Shown one piece after another: positions 1-12,600 of a stretch of DNA of 27,500 bases. The translations under genes and the position numbers were made by a program. This stretch comes from Symbiodinium natans (taxonomy: Eukaryota > Sar > Dinophyceae > Suessiales > Symbiodiniaceae). Position 1 is the first letter of the stretch. Every line of letters begins with the position of its first letter. The notes beneath the pieces are model-generated. The model worked only from the letters and a program-made list of their open reading frames with translations, had not been told where the DNA came from and did not search any database. Location of the stretch: NCBI GenBank assembly GCA_905221605.1, contig CAJNDS010000100.1, forward strand, positions 148,042 through 175,541, written 5' to 3'.

Positions 1-21
1 CCTGTGTGCGTGCGGGAACCC

Positions 22-147
22 TTTTCTTCTTCTTCTTCTTCTACTACTTCTTCTTCTACTTCTACTTCTACTCCTACTCCTACTACTACTACTACTACTA
101 CCACTACTACCACTACTACTACTACTACGACGACGACTATTAGAAAG
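22..147. repeat. Imperfect trinucleotide (TTC/TAC/TCC/CAC/GAC) array
   Basis: About 40 consecutive trinucleotides of form NNC. The dominant unit shifts along the array: TTC first, then TTC/TAC mixes, TCC/TAC, TAC/CAC, and GAC at the end. Confidence 0.9.
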
Positions 148-148
148 C

Positions 149-600
149 TAGGATAGTTCACTAGCCTCATTCGTATGGTATGAATTCACCTTGGTCTAGC
201 GATGGCACTATGCATCTAGAAAAGCAAACTATTTGCCAAGCCTGGTCTTCTGTGGACGTGGATGAATACACCTATTGGGTGTTTGGGTCTTTGAACTTTA
301 AGGTCTTGGAGGAAAAGTGGTGGAGGGCTTCCTGTCTGAATCTTAAACCCCCAACCCCCCAAACCCCCCCCCCCCCCTCATCCCTATAGTTGCCCTAACT
401 AGCCTGGCCCCATTTACACCGCCTCAGCAAACTTCCAAAAATCGTCCTATCTACGAACCCAAACTTGGACCGAAAATGTGTGTATATATATAGATATGTA
501 GATATTTCAACATACTGCAGCACAAATCCTGTGTCTGCAGAAGCAGAATGCCACTCTTAAATCCCTCAGAACCTTGGGAAACCTAAGCCTAAAACCCTTG
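149..600. other. No gene recognised at left edge
   Basis: Contains a 14-base C run at 364-377 and a short TA-rich patch near 483-505. It should hold either intron or further 3' exons of the channel gene, but I see no continuation of the EF-hand region. A 69-codon plus-strand frame ends in the poly-C tract and is not convincing. Confidence 0.5.
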
Positions 601-618
601 ACCGGCCCGAGGTTCAAC

Positions 619-671
619 CAAAAACAAACTCGTCCAGCGTGATCTCTCCGCTGCCATCTGCGTCGATGACC
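619..671 (-). CDS. Channel exon: EF-hand 2
   Basis: After GCCAAG|G it reads VIDADGSGEITLDEFVF. The loop DADGSGEITLDE is a complete canonical EF-hand (Asp1, Asp3, Ser5, Gly6, Ile8, Glu12). Donor TTTG|GTTGAA, phase 1, so a Gly codon is split as in relatives, which continue with a GCMxLRG-like motif. No such exon was seen further left, so the last coding exons probably lie outside the window. Confidence 0.92.
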
Positions 672-3600
672 CTTGGCAGCCACCAGCGGTTCAATCTTAC
701 GGTCGTTACATGATGCCTTAGTATGGGTCCTTAAAAGGGAACCCTGTCTATACCCCTACCATGTTAAGGGCACATGCAAGTACCCTTAGACACTGAGGAT
801 GGCAGGAATTGTCTCCTCCTGTTTCGCAGGGTTCCCGCAAAAGGGGTTTCGCCGGCCTGTGTAATGGGTTCCGCTGGGTTCTTCGCTGGATTTGGATGCA
901 TGTTCAAGCATGTGGGTTCGCAGGGAAACACCAAAAAAGGTCGCATCTCGCTGGAAATGACCATGTTGATTCCGGTTTTGTTTGTGTCTGATGGATACGG
1001 TAAGTTTTGTGTCAATTTGCTGAAGATAGCGGAGAAGTAGGCTTAGGGGCCGAAGTCGAGCTTCTGAGCTTCTTGTCCGCAGAAAACTTGTTGAGCTTGC
1101 AACCCGTACTGTAAATGAGGTCCGTGAGGCGTGCGAGACAATCCGAGTTCTTGGCAATGAAGGCGAAGGCTTGATTGCACACTAGGGTCGGGCGTTAAAG
1201 GTTTAGCTTTTGTTCGGTGCAAGTCCGAAATGAATTCATCCCGCGCGCCTGCATAGGATCCAAATCATGCACTCTGTGCTTCTGTAGAGCCCAGGGTCTA
1301 GAGTTATAGCGTCTTTCAAAGAGAACCCAAGCCCCTCCACGTGGATCTTCTGTTTCGGCATCGGGTCTAGGACATAGCTTAAGCTTCTAAGACCGGAGGC
1401 ATGCATGCAAATGCGCGTTATGAAGCCCTAAAAGTGCCAAACCCTACATTATCAACAGCAGGCTGTTGTTGGTGGAGCTCCCAGACTTGACGATAATATG
1501 AATAAAGGGACTGTAAACTGTGAACTGAAAAGACTTGTTCTAAGAGGAGCATGAGAGAAATGCAAGAGGAGTCTCAGAAGATTAGGGTAGAATCTACGAG
1601 TACTGTACGAAAGAATGCAGCGGAACAAATGCACGAAGAAGTTTGAGGGCACTCCAGGGATGATGTGCAGGATTCTCAGGAAACCTGGGCGAGGAGTGCA
1701 GGATATCCTGGTGAGGAGAATAGCTGAGTCAAAATCTAACAGCCCCACCCAGACCTTTTGAATATCATCAGATTTTATCAGAGTAGGGGGGGGGGGGGGG
1801 GGGATGAGAGGGCAGAAAAGAATGTGAGGAAAATCACGTCCGTCTAAGAAGGATGTCTTCATAGAAAGGTGCAGAGAAGAGCGTGAAAGAAGTCGTTTAA
1901 CAAAACAACAGCAGATGTAAGCACAAACCCCAAAAGCAATGAAGCCTCAAACCAAACGAGCTACAAAGCGTGAGAGCTCCAAAATCACAAAGCCAAGCCC
2001 CTGCGCCACCCTCCCCCGAAACTAAAACAACAAAGGAATTTCGACAGATCCACTCTCACAAAATTGGGCCCTTTTCTTCTTCTTTGAGGTGGCAAACTCA
2101 TTCGTGCAGACGTGACTAGATAATCCCTCTCGCAAGCCGCCTACGAACCCTACTCAGAGGTATGCCGCTGCAGTGGTTATTCGTACCAGAACTGCCAATT
2201 GCAGCACACAGTTGAAGCCAGTGACGTGAAGAGGGTCCAAACGTCCTGGGTAGAGATGTCCAGAGACTGCATGAAATTGGCCATGTTCTCCTTGGCGACA
2301 AGGGTTCCAATTAGGCCCCACAAGCCCTACTTCCAATGTCTTGTAAGCAGGCTCAGGGCGATGAAACTTCAAGCCATTAGCATTTCCCTCCCCTAGATGC
2401 CCTGCATCTTGCAGTGCTGACCTACGCGAAGCATTTCCAGGAAGTGCTTCGTAGAGTTTCGGGCTTCCGGCTTACGCAAAGGGGAGGTTGCTCCAAACTC
2501 CAGGGAGTCATGTTGATCCCAACTTTCCACGCCAACCCTGAACCGTCAGAATTCGCATGCGTCGCAGGAGCAGTCTTCACCGCTTCCTGCCAACAAAGAG
2601 GGGTTAGGGGTTAGGGTTTAGGGTTTAGCAGCTTCAACGTCTAAAGCCACTCAACGTTTCCTTCAGGGCTTGGGGGTCATGCTTTTGTTTTCTTGTATTA
2701 TCAAGCTTGTGTCCTTAGTGTGGCTGTAGGCAGGGATGTATTCAAATTCATGAGGACAGTCTGCCCTTGGACGAGCGCAGCCAGCCGGGGTATCTGAACA
2801 TACCTCAAGCAAGGTCGGAATCATCCTCCTATTGAAGTTCCCCGAAGCCCATGGAGTGCCCCTGCGCGCTAGGCCATGGGCTTTAGGAGCTTCGGTTTAG
2901 GGTTAAAGTTCAGATCATAAGGCCCCGCGATCAGTTTTTGGCGTGATGGTCAAGCACCGTATGGCTACTGCTAGTCTTAGCACATCAAACTACAGCAATC
3001 TCGCTCCCAAACGGAGCCAGGCATTCAGATAGAAAATCCACATATAGCCCGGCAGCAGCGATTGAACACCCCATGCACACTCCCCCCACACCCACACCCC
3101 ACTCACGCACTGACCCACCCAGCACAAACGCACGCACGCAACCTTCCCAGCCCTGAGGAAAGAAAGTCCTTGAGCTCCGGGAGCGTCAGCAGGCTTGTGC
3201 CATCGTTGTCGATCTCCTGCAACCAGCAACTAACAACCCTGTAAGCCTTAAGGCCGAATTCGGCATATGGGTCTAGGAGTGAAAGGACGCATGAAGATAA
3301 AGCGAAGAAAGGGGCCATTACGAATACTAATGAAAGGCCCTTACAAATAGTACTTTATTACACGGGGAGTTCATGCGTACTTCGTTCCCCCACGACTATA
3401 ATTCATGCGTCCATTCACTTCTTCTCTTCCTTAAAAAAAGTTCTCTTCGTAGTGCGCTCTCTGTATTCGCCGGTCTCTGTATTCGCAGGGTAATATTATG
3501 TAATGTTCCATTGTTGTTTTTAGTCATTTAACGGGCCGAACTGCGGAGAACTAGTTAGTTAGAATACAAGCGAGTGCCACGTGCACGGGACTGTGTCAGT

Positions 3601-6600
3601 AGCTGTCCTTCATCCCCAGGCGCAACGCGCGTCATTCTTGCAACCCCCTTTGGCGAAAACCGAAAACATTCCCGGCACTCATTCCATTTGGGCACTCCGA
3701 TTGGAGTCCCAGAATTTCATTTTTGTTTTTTTTGGATTTGCATGCGGGATGCCTCCGTAGCTGTCCTCCTTTTGTAAGGCGCAGCGCAAAACAGAAGAAA
3801 CGCATCAAGAACACCCATCTCCCAGGAGCCTTACCATTTGGGCGCTCTGGAGAGATTTGTTATCGTTGTTTTTGTGGCGCCATGGTCGACAAAATAGCAA
3901 CAAAACACACTCTCGGGGTCAACCGTTGTGTATCTATACATATATATATATATATATATTGTTTTTTTCATACTTACTTGTTCTGCATCTATCTGTTTAC
4001 GGAATGCACAATACTACTAAACAAACTACTAAGAGAGAAGATAAAACCAGTGTTGCCGGCCTTGTGAGGTGCATTACCGCGACAGCATACTGGATCCTTC
4101 CTTTGGCCTTCCACCCCACATGTCTCAACCCCTAGAAACAGTGAACACCGAAGAACTTGGGATGTTCCCCGTTATACGAACAGTCCTTCATAGGATTATA
4201 ATAGAGGGTACGATAATTCCATTCAGGACTGCTAGTCTCAAAGGGAACATCCCAACGAAGCACCTATAAACAGTATGAACATGTATGAACCGAAGCACCT
4301 ACTGCAAGTGAAGCGACAGAGTCCTCAAGGAGATTGTGATTTGAGCAAGTGCACAGAGTTGTCGTGCTTCGAACCCTTGTCGTCACCTTTGCCCAACAAT
4401 AGCCCCAAAACCTTAACCCTAAACCCTATAAACCCTGTAAACCCTGTAAACCCTACAAACCCTATAAACCCTATAAACCCTAAAACCCTAAACCCTAAAC
4501 ACTAAACCCTAAACTAAGCCAACACCTGGCAACCTCGGGGCCTGACCTTGAAGAGCATCCGCAGTGATTCCACCTGCGCCTCGTGCTTACCTGAGTACAG
4601 CTGGGAGATTGGGCAAGGAGACGCCATGGGTTCCCCTACTACCCCCGGTTTGCGGGGGGGGGTTTTAGGATTTAGGGTTTAGGGTTTAGGGTTTAGGATT
4701 TAGGGTTCAGGGTTTTACCCCCCTCTGTACTACCCTCTAGGTTCCTCCCATAATTCAGGCTATTCAGGGGTAATTCTGCCCAAGTAAAGCTATTGAACAG
4801 GGCTAGGGGGGGTAGTACAGAGTGGGGTTGTAGGGAACCCATGAAGCAGTCTGCTGTGGGCATCGAGCAGAATCCTGCTTCCAAACTGTGTAGTATAGTC
4901 CAGTTGTAAGTCAGGTGATAGGCAGGCTTAAGGCAACTCTGCTTTGGAGGTTTATTTACGCTGCAGTTGCGGGATTCTCTTATCATAACCCCAAACCACC
5001 CGAGAACCCTCTGGGAAACATTCATCATTTGTCGAAGGCCACGTCTCGCAAACACAGCTTAGTTGCGCATCTGCTGTAAGATTGCCATGTCCTGCTGGCA
5101 ACGCACTGACGTGTCAATCTGGGGAGGCACTACTGAGCTTCTTTGTCTTGATGCTGTGAGGTGAAGCGTCGTGCAAAACCACGCAGGCAGACGTACTCAG
5201 TAATCCAGAAACAACATAGGCAGAAAGACCCCAGGCGCCTTGTCTGCCCGCGCGCTCTCAATTGCCATGTTACAGAAGACGCCTGGATCGAAAGATGGTC
5301 TTGTTGATGCCTTCGGGTCTTGGGGCATTGTTGGCAAATTGAGCAGTCACATTTTGTTTGCCACAAGCGCATCGAAGCCCAATAAAGCGGAACTTGAGCC
5401 ACCAAACCCTCCCATGCGGAGCAGCTCGAATGCAACATTTATAGGCCTGTCACGACATTTAAGATCGCAAACACCGCCAAAACGATGTACAGCAAGTACG
5501 CCATCGCAGCCAAAACCGAGATCTCTCCTTGGCTCGCGGACGTGTATGAGCATTCTTGCAAGCAATATCAAGAAAAGTTTTGCCAGTTTCGGCCAGTTCT
5601 GTCCTCATGTAAGTGGATCCAGGAGAAGGTCCGGCCAGAGTTTAGTGTTTACCCCCTTCGCAGGCGGTAGCCTGTTCCGGATTTGCCTAGCTCATGGTGC
5701 TTATAAACAGCCTTGTACGGGATCGTGCCTTCTTGCGGCTCAGGGTTTCGTTTTCACGATTGACAGCCCCTTGAGTTGATGTAACCCAGTCATTGAACCC
5801 TATAGACCCTTAGCCCTTCTGAACTCTACCCTGCATAAGCTGCCAGGCAGAAAGCTGGTACTGGAAGCCTCCGAGGGGCGCAAAGGTTGCAGAGCTTCAA
5901 CCCAACTGATCCCTGCACATGCAGGGAGCTTTCGAATAAAAGGGCTCCAAGTACAGAAATAAAACCTACATTGGGGTCTAAAGTCTGTAAATAACACCTA
6001 CTTTGGGCTATTCGGAGCCTTAGGGAGATACGGTGTCTACTCATGATGCGCGAGACCCTCGGCATCCTTGGAAGTACAACCAGGAAGAGAAGGATGGTGT
6101 TTGAGGATGAGGTATGAAAAAAAGCCCGAGGCTTTTGATCGGTGTCCGTTCCCATTTAGCAAAGCTCTTGCGGGTCTGCAGGTCTAAACGCACAAAGCCA
6201 TGAAACTCAGAGCTCATGCGGCTGCAGCCGACCTCCTGTGATGGAGAGGAACAGGGTCAGCATGGATTCAGAGACGGAGGGCCTCGGTGGTTGGTGTCAA
6301 AAGTCAACAGTGTAACAAACAAGCGCGAGCCCCTCAGAGCTGAACCTCGCTGACCTCTGTTCCCCAGCAGGGAACTAGAAAAGTGCACTCAGTCCCAATA
6401 TAGGAGGCTGTTGCTTACAGGCAGAAGCTCAGGACTAGGTATGCCACAACCTTCAGCATCCGCATCTTCAATCTTCTAGGTATCCTTCTTTAAGAACCAC
6501 AGCCTCAGCTTCAATCTGCCAATAAACCCGCAACCACAGGCCAGCTAGAGCGCTAAGCGGCCAGAAGCGGCGTAACTGCGGCGCACAGGCCAAGTCCACT

Positions 6601-9600
6601 TGTTGACGGCAGTGGTCTGTCGATATCTGGGCAAGCAGCCTTGGACACATATTCACCCTGCTCTGGGATGGGGCTTTCGGGTAGTAAGTCAACGCTGTTG
6701 CTCGGTGACAGCAGCTGCTGTGTGCTTTGGCTCCTGGTCCTGGGTAATGTTGCTCGTGCTTACTTAGGCTAGATGTGCACACTGTTCTTTCATGCTGTCT
6801 GTCTACTGACTAACACAAGTTGATGTCTTCCATTGCCACTGGTTTTCAGACTAGTACGACGAGTGCCAGAGTAGCACTACTTTCATGATTAATTACATAT
6901 TCATTACCTTCTCCAGTACCGTCTCCAAGAAGGATGGACTTCCTTGCGAGGATTGAGGGGTGCTGCAGGGCGTCCCCCTTTCAACTTCGCTCTGAACGGC
7001 CTGGCAGGAGCTGCCGGTGCATCTGAGCCCTTTCGTGAGTGAGAGGTTCATAATCTAAGCCGCAGGAGAAGATGCATTGAGTCGGTTCATACAACGCAAG
7101 AGGAAAGTGTTGTCATTGTTGAAGTGCAATTTGGGACTTGTTTGTTTTCTGTGTTGTCGGCAATGTCGTCTTACGCGTGTCAGTGTGTGTAGGCACACCA
7201 GTGATGTGTAGTCACTATAGTACGCACTATAGCCTGTGGATTTCACGATGTGTTACAGGATCGGACAGCTCAGGCGCTTTCGAGCGTGTGGATTTTGAGG
7301 GCGCTGGGTTCTGTTTAGGGTTCCTGCAGCCAAAGGACACTCCGAAGCAGAAGAAGACCATCAACAGAAGCCTGGGTGACAGGGCCCAGATCTTCAAGAA
7401 CAGTCTCAACAAACACGGTTCCCCGATCTTGCCTCAACACCCTTTCCAATCCCTAGGCCGTGTCTTTAAACTTTAATACTGCCGTAGCGCTGGTTAATCT
7501 AAAAGCCCTAAACCCTAAACCCTAAACCCTAAACCCTAAACCGTAAACCCTAAACCCTAAACCCTACTAAACCGCATCCTCTGAGGCCAGTCTGAGGCCT
7601 CAATATGACCCGGCCCTGAATGAATGCAAACTGTGCCACTGGTGTAGCGCATCTTGATACGACCTTCCTACAAACACGCACGGTTTTTCCAGCAACCGAA
7701 CTTACAGAAGCATTTGTTGCTCCGGATAACGGCGATGACAAGAGAACCTATACCCCTGAAAAAGGGATTCGGGATCTTACTGGGCATCCTATGGTCTTGC
7801 TGAGGGTCCTGAGGAGTGACAAGAAACGAAGATATACAAGCCATGGGGGCCTTGAAGGAGTATAAAGCCAGGAAACACCATGGTCCACAGCACGGCGCTC
7901 ATAGTACTGACCTTCGCGTGTCGTGAGCTTGCAACCATAGCCTCCGGTCAACGAAGTCTAAAACCCCGAAAGGGGGCGAAGCTCCAAAACGTCCAATTCT
8001 AGGCGCCCCCCTAAACCTTAAACCCTAAACCCTACTTAAAGAACACTGGAAGGCTTCCCAGAACTTCAGAAGCAAATCCTGGTACTATGTGCACATGGAG
8101 GGGCCCCTGGAACCCGTACCAGGGCCTCCCTTCGCCTGAACCCGAACCTTGTAAACCTTCTGCGGGGCTTCTAGGGCTACGTGACTCACTTTTTTTGAAG
8201 GCTTCAGGACTTTACAGCGGGTTCAGGGTGGCTTTAGGGGTTCACGGCTTACGGTCTCAAGATGCACAACCCAGGCACAATGGAGAACAAGATAGTCCGC
8301 AAGCCAGAGATGTAGCCTGGGATCGGGTTCAAGGTTTGGGTAAGGCTTCGAGGCCTGAGTTCACTTTTCGCAGCCCTATGTCCCATGCACAGGTCAAGTT
8401 CTGTCTGTCTCGGGATGAGCCCACCCACTTATTCTGTGCTCTACGGATGTAGCAGTGCAGGCAGGTCGGGCCGTGCAAGATGCATGTAGGTGCTGAAGTA
8501 GCAGTTTCCTACACATACGTACACCTCTCTATGAATCATACATATACATATATAATATTATGTAATATAATTCTACATCGCGGCATACTTCCACTGAAAC
8601 ACGAATCAGTATCTCAATGGCAAACGTGGGACTAGCTTCCCGCCTATAATTTAAGTGACTCCTGCAGCGACTGCCCGAACGATGATGACAGGGATGTTGG
8701 TCTTTCGGGCCTGGAAACCATGAGTAGCACGCATCCAACGGTTACAACCTGCATTCCCACATGGGAAAGCCCAGATCGCCAAGCAGCGTAGCAAGCGAAT
8801 CACACCTGACAAGTGAAACCAAGTTCCAACGTGGTCATAGTCATCGGGCATAAGTTTCAAACACAAGCTTGGCTACTGGAGAAAAGCAAGTGCGGTCAGT
8901 GCAAATATCCCATCTGCAGCCTCGATCATATCCTGAGTAACCCCTTTGAAAGCCCGAAGTCAAAAACAACTAGGATGAATCGTTCGAACCACCAGTTGAA
9001 TTCCTCTTTGGGCCAGGCACGAATTCCCCGCAATGCCCGCACCAGTCGAGCGAAACGCATCACGCGCAAGTGGCCTCAGCTAAGAAGGCGGCTTTCCCAC
9101 ACTACCCAAAACACCAAGCACTAAACCGAATAGCCCTAAAGCCTAAAGGTCTCTCATGGTCTCTCTAAGTAAGGTTTGGTGTGATGAAGCAGTATACCTG
9201 CAATTAACCTCTAAGATTCGTGGAGCGCCTCTCCCAAGAAAGCAAGTAGATCAAGCTTCAGGCATGTCGAACTCCTGTTTCTTCGTAACAACAAAAGAAA
9301 TTTGTGGCACCCATGTCCACAGACTGGCATTCCTCGAGCGATTGTTTGCATGCAAACGCAGGCAGAGAATGAGTTGCATGTGCGCGAAATTGTTCACAAA
9401 CAATCATGTTGTATGAAAGTCCACACTATGATTTAAGAACACGCCAAAAACAAAAAGCGCTGGCCTTTGGACACACAGTGTTCGAGCAATTACTTGCAGT
9501 TGACGCACACGCCCTTGGCCGGGGCGTGGAGTGCGAAGCACTGTGCTTTTAATCTACGTGCAGTGGCCTAGTCTCGCTAAGAGGGACCTGGCCACACTTG

Positions 9601-12600
9601 ATTGTTGGCGAGATGAGCACTTCCTCATGACGTAATACGTTAGACAAGTGACAACAGTCCCATCACCAAATCATGAACTGATGTTCAGGATGCCTTTACC
9701 AAAGGTCGACACACAAGCTGCCCAAACCCACCGTCAAGGTCCCAGGTCAAGCTGCTGATGTCCAAAAAGTCCAGGTCTGTCATCGCTTGGGCAAGCAAGT
9801 CAGCAATGATCTCCTTGAAGGATCGCCGAGGCTTGACGATGGCTTCATGTAGAGCAAAGCGCAAGTACCGCAGGTCAGCTAGCTATATACCTCTGTAACT
9901 ATACTTCCATGGCTAAAAAGGGCGATTCGAAGGGGCCTCCGACAATTCAATTTAAGGTCGAGAGCCCACAGGGTTTAGGGAGTTTGTATATGCACATATG
10001 TATATATATATACACACTATAATATATATATATATAGAAAGAGAGAGTGCGTCGGAATACAGGCCTGTGTTTTTCAGGTCCAAAACACATTTTTCCATGA
10101 ATTCTCCTTATTTGTAACCATACTTCCAATACATGCATACATATCAGAACCTCCACCCGGATCCATTCAATTAGAAAAGCTTACAACCCTTAAAACCTTG
10201 AAGAAATTTGAACGGGAGTCTTCTAAAATCTAAATGGGAAGGGCCCGGCCCTCCAGACCGATTTAAATGCTTTATAAATCTTGAAAGTCCTTAAAACAAA
10301 TACATTCGGACACCTTCCCATTTAATTGTTTAAGGACGTTAATGGCTTTCAAGGTTTTAGAAAAGCTTGAAAATCCAAAAAAAAATCTGGGCCCCGTGTT
10401 GTTGAAATTTTTCAAGATATTTATTAAGGAATTAGGGGGGTCAGGGGCCCTCCCCAGTTATTCTTTATGGATTTTCAAAGGTTTTAAGACCTTCCAAACC
10501 TTGGAAAAGTTAAAATCTTTAAAATCCTTAAAGCCTCTAAAGCTTAATTTGGAGCACCAATTGAATTTTAAGGGGGCGGGGCCTTTTAAAATCTTCAAAA
10601 TCTTTGAAATTGAAGGGGGCCCCCTGTTAAATTATTTAAACCCCTCAAAAGATTATAAATTCAACGGGGGCGGCGTGGGGGAGGGGGCGGCTATTTCACT
10701 CAAGACTTTAAATTCTTTAAACTTGAATTGGGGGCCCCATAGTTAAATTGAGAAGGGGAGGCCTTTCAAAACTTCTAAAATCTTTAAAATCACTAAAATC
10801 TTTCAAATTCTGAAAGCTTAATTGGGGCCCATTTTTATTTTAAATGGCCTCTTTTATTTACAAACTTTAAAACCATTAAACTTTAAAGTAATTAAATCTT
10901 AATTGGAGGTCCCGTGTAAATTTGAACAGGGGAGTCCTCTTTTAAAATCTTTTAAACCTTACAAATTTTTAAAACCTTTAAACTTTGCTTGGGCCCCCCA
11001 ATTAACCTTTAAAGGGTGGGGCTTCAAAAATCTTTAATAACACCTTGAAAAATTTAGCATCCGTAAAATTTACAATGAAGGTCCTACTTAAACCTTTAAA
11101 GGGGGCAGGCCCCTCTTCAAATCTTGTCTTGGGGGGGGGGGGGGGGGAAAAAGAGGAAAAACAAATTGAGCCCCCTCCCCCCACCCAAAGATTTAGGGGG
11201 TGGAGGGCGGGGGATGACCTCCCCCTTTAGGTTTTACTGGTGGCCCCCAATTGCATCTAAAAGATTTTGAAAGATCTTAAAAGGGGCCTCCCCCTGTAAA
11301 ACTTAATTGGGGGCCCCCATTATTTATGAAAAAGGGCTAACCTGTTTTTTCTTTATCATTAGGGCGCTGCCGGCAAGGAGGCACTCGTGGCGAAGAGCGG
11401 CGTGCTCTTTTGCTTGGTTTGTCGCTTGCGTCAAGTCCTGACCGGGACGCTGTCCCGGGCAATCTTGGCCGGCGCGTCGTCCAAAGTTAGGACCTGTCCG
11501 GTGTAAAGCCGCCGTGGCTCTGTCAGGGGCAGACGTATTCTGCCACCAGCGGGCCTGTAAAACACAGCACGCACCGGGGCACATGGCTTTCTCCGTGAGG
11601 CCACGCGTGGTTCCACTACATAAACATTTCTTACAGAACCAAGCTATTTGAACTCAGGATGTCGGACCGTGCGAGGTAGCACGAGCGAGATCGTCTCTCT
11701 GCTGATCCTGCAACTGCGTCGCCCTCATCGTGGCTCCAGTTGTGGCCCGCGTTGTTCGGGGCATAAGTTAGCGTCCGGCTGCTTCCAAGCCCTTCCAAGT
11801 CTTGCGTGCCTCCGAGTTGAGAACGGCGCATGCCGTGAACAAGCTTCACGCGGCGTGCCCTCTTGCTGCGCGCCTTGTCTGCTCCCGTGTAAACAAACAC
11901 CTTTGTGCACACTGGGCACGCAAGGGTAGAGACTGTGCCCTTGCGCATGGGCCCCTAACCCTGGTCCTGCTCTGCTGTTCATAAGTCATAAGTGTAAGGA
12001 CATCGCGGCCTCGTCCGCGTTCATGCACGCGACCCTTAGCCGAACGCAAGCTGGTAGTGGGAGGCTCACAGGGCAAAATCTGATCGCGGGCCTGAGCTGG
12101 CTTGCTATTCCAAATCAGCTCAACCCTCTTTTCTCGAAGGCCCCCGGGAATACGCCCTGGCAGAAGAGGAGCGAGAGTGAAGGTATGGCTCTTTGCAGGT
12201 GCTGGAAGGCACTCCTCCCCGCTCCCACCAAATCCATGATTCCCGAAGCCATCCTTTAGGGCAAGCTTCCAAAGGCGGCGGTGTCAAAGCCTCGTATAAT
12301 GTTTGCTTGGAGCGTCAGGACCAGGGGCTTAGCCTCACTTCTCACGCAGACAAAGCCCCTCGAATCCGCGCTGTTTCTTTGGTTCCTGTTCCCAGATAAC
12401 GATAACGGCTCCGATCTTTGCACTCAGGGCCTGCAACAGAGTGCCACAAGCCGAAGTAACTAGCCTGCGCGCTAGCCTTACGCTTCTTCGGGAGCGTTCC
12501 ACAAAGCAGCGAAACGAGCTCATGGTTCTTCAATTCTTGACAAAAGGCAAAGTGCATTCTTTGTATAAATTTTCTTTTTCCACATGAAAGACACATGGCA

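Larger units (their letters stand above)
3217..5057 (-). other. Channel intron region (about 1.8 kb, may hide one exon)
   Basis: Between the post-S6 helix and EF-hand 1. Family members need a short helix before the first EF-hand that I did not find, so a small exon may be hidden here. Contains a diverged duplication (3600-3850), a TA repeat (3938-3960), a hairpin (4157-4256), telomere-like arrays and an interrupted inverted repeat (4624-4843). Confidence 0.5.

Noticed and set aside
764-1157. Overlapping frames of 83-123 codons on both strands
   Set aside because: They overlap one another in several frames and lie between the two EF-hand exons, where no sequence is expected.
5240-5779. 179-codon plus-strand open frame, the longest in the window
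   Set aside because: It lies opposite the S6 channel exon, which has an unmistakable motif, and runs across its introns; its own sequence shows no domain.
8087-8452. 121-codon plus-strand frame
   Set aside because: Lies in a channel intron, has no motif, and its Pro/Gly-rich composition is consistent with decayed CCCTAAA-derived sequence.
8978-8998. tRNA-like T-loop (GTTCGAACC)
   Set aside because: No cloverleaf can be drawn around it.
10342-10746. 134-codon plus-strand frame
   Set aside because: Low-complexity Lys/Leu/Phe/Gly peptide produced by the composite repeat block.
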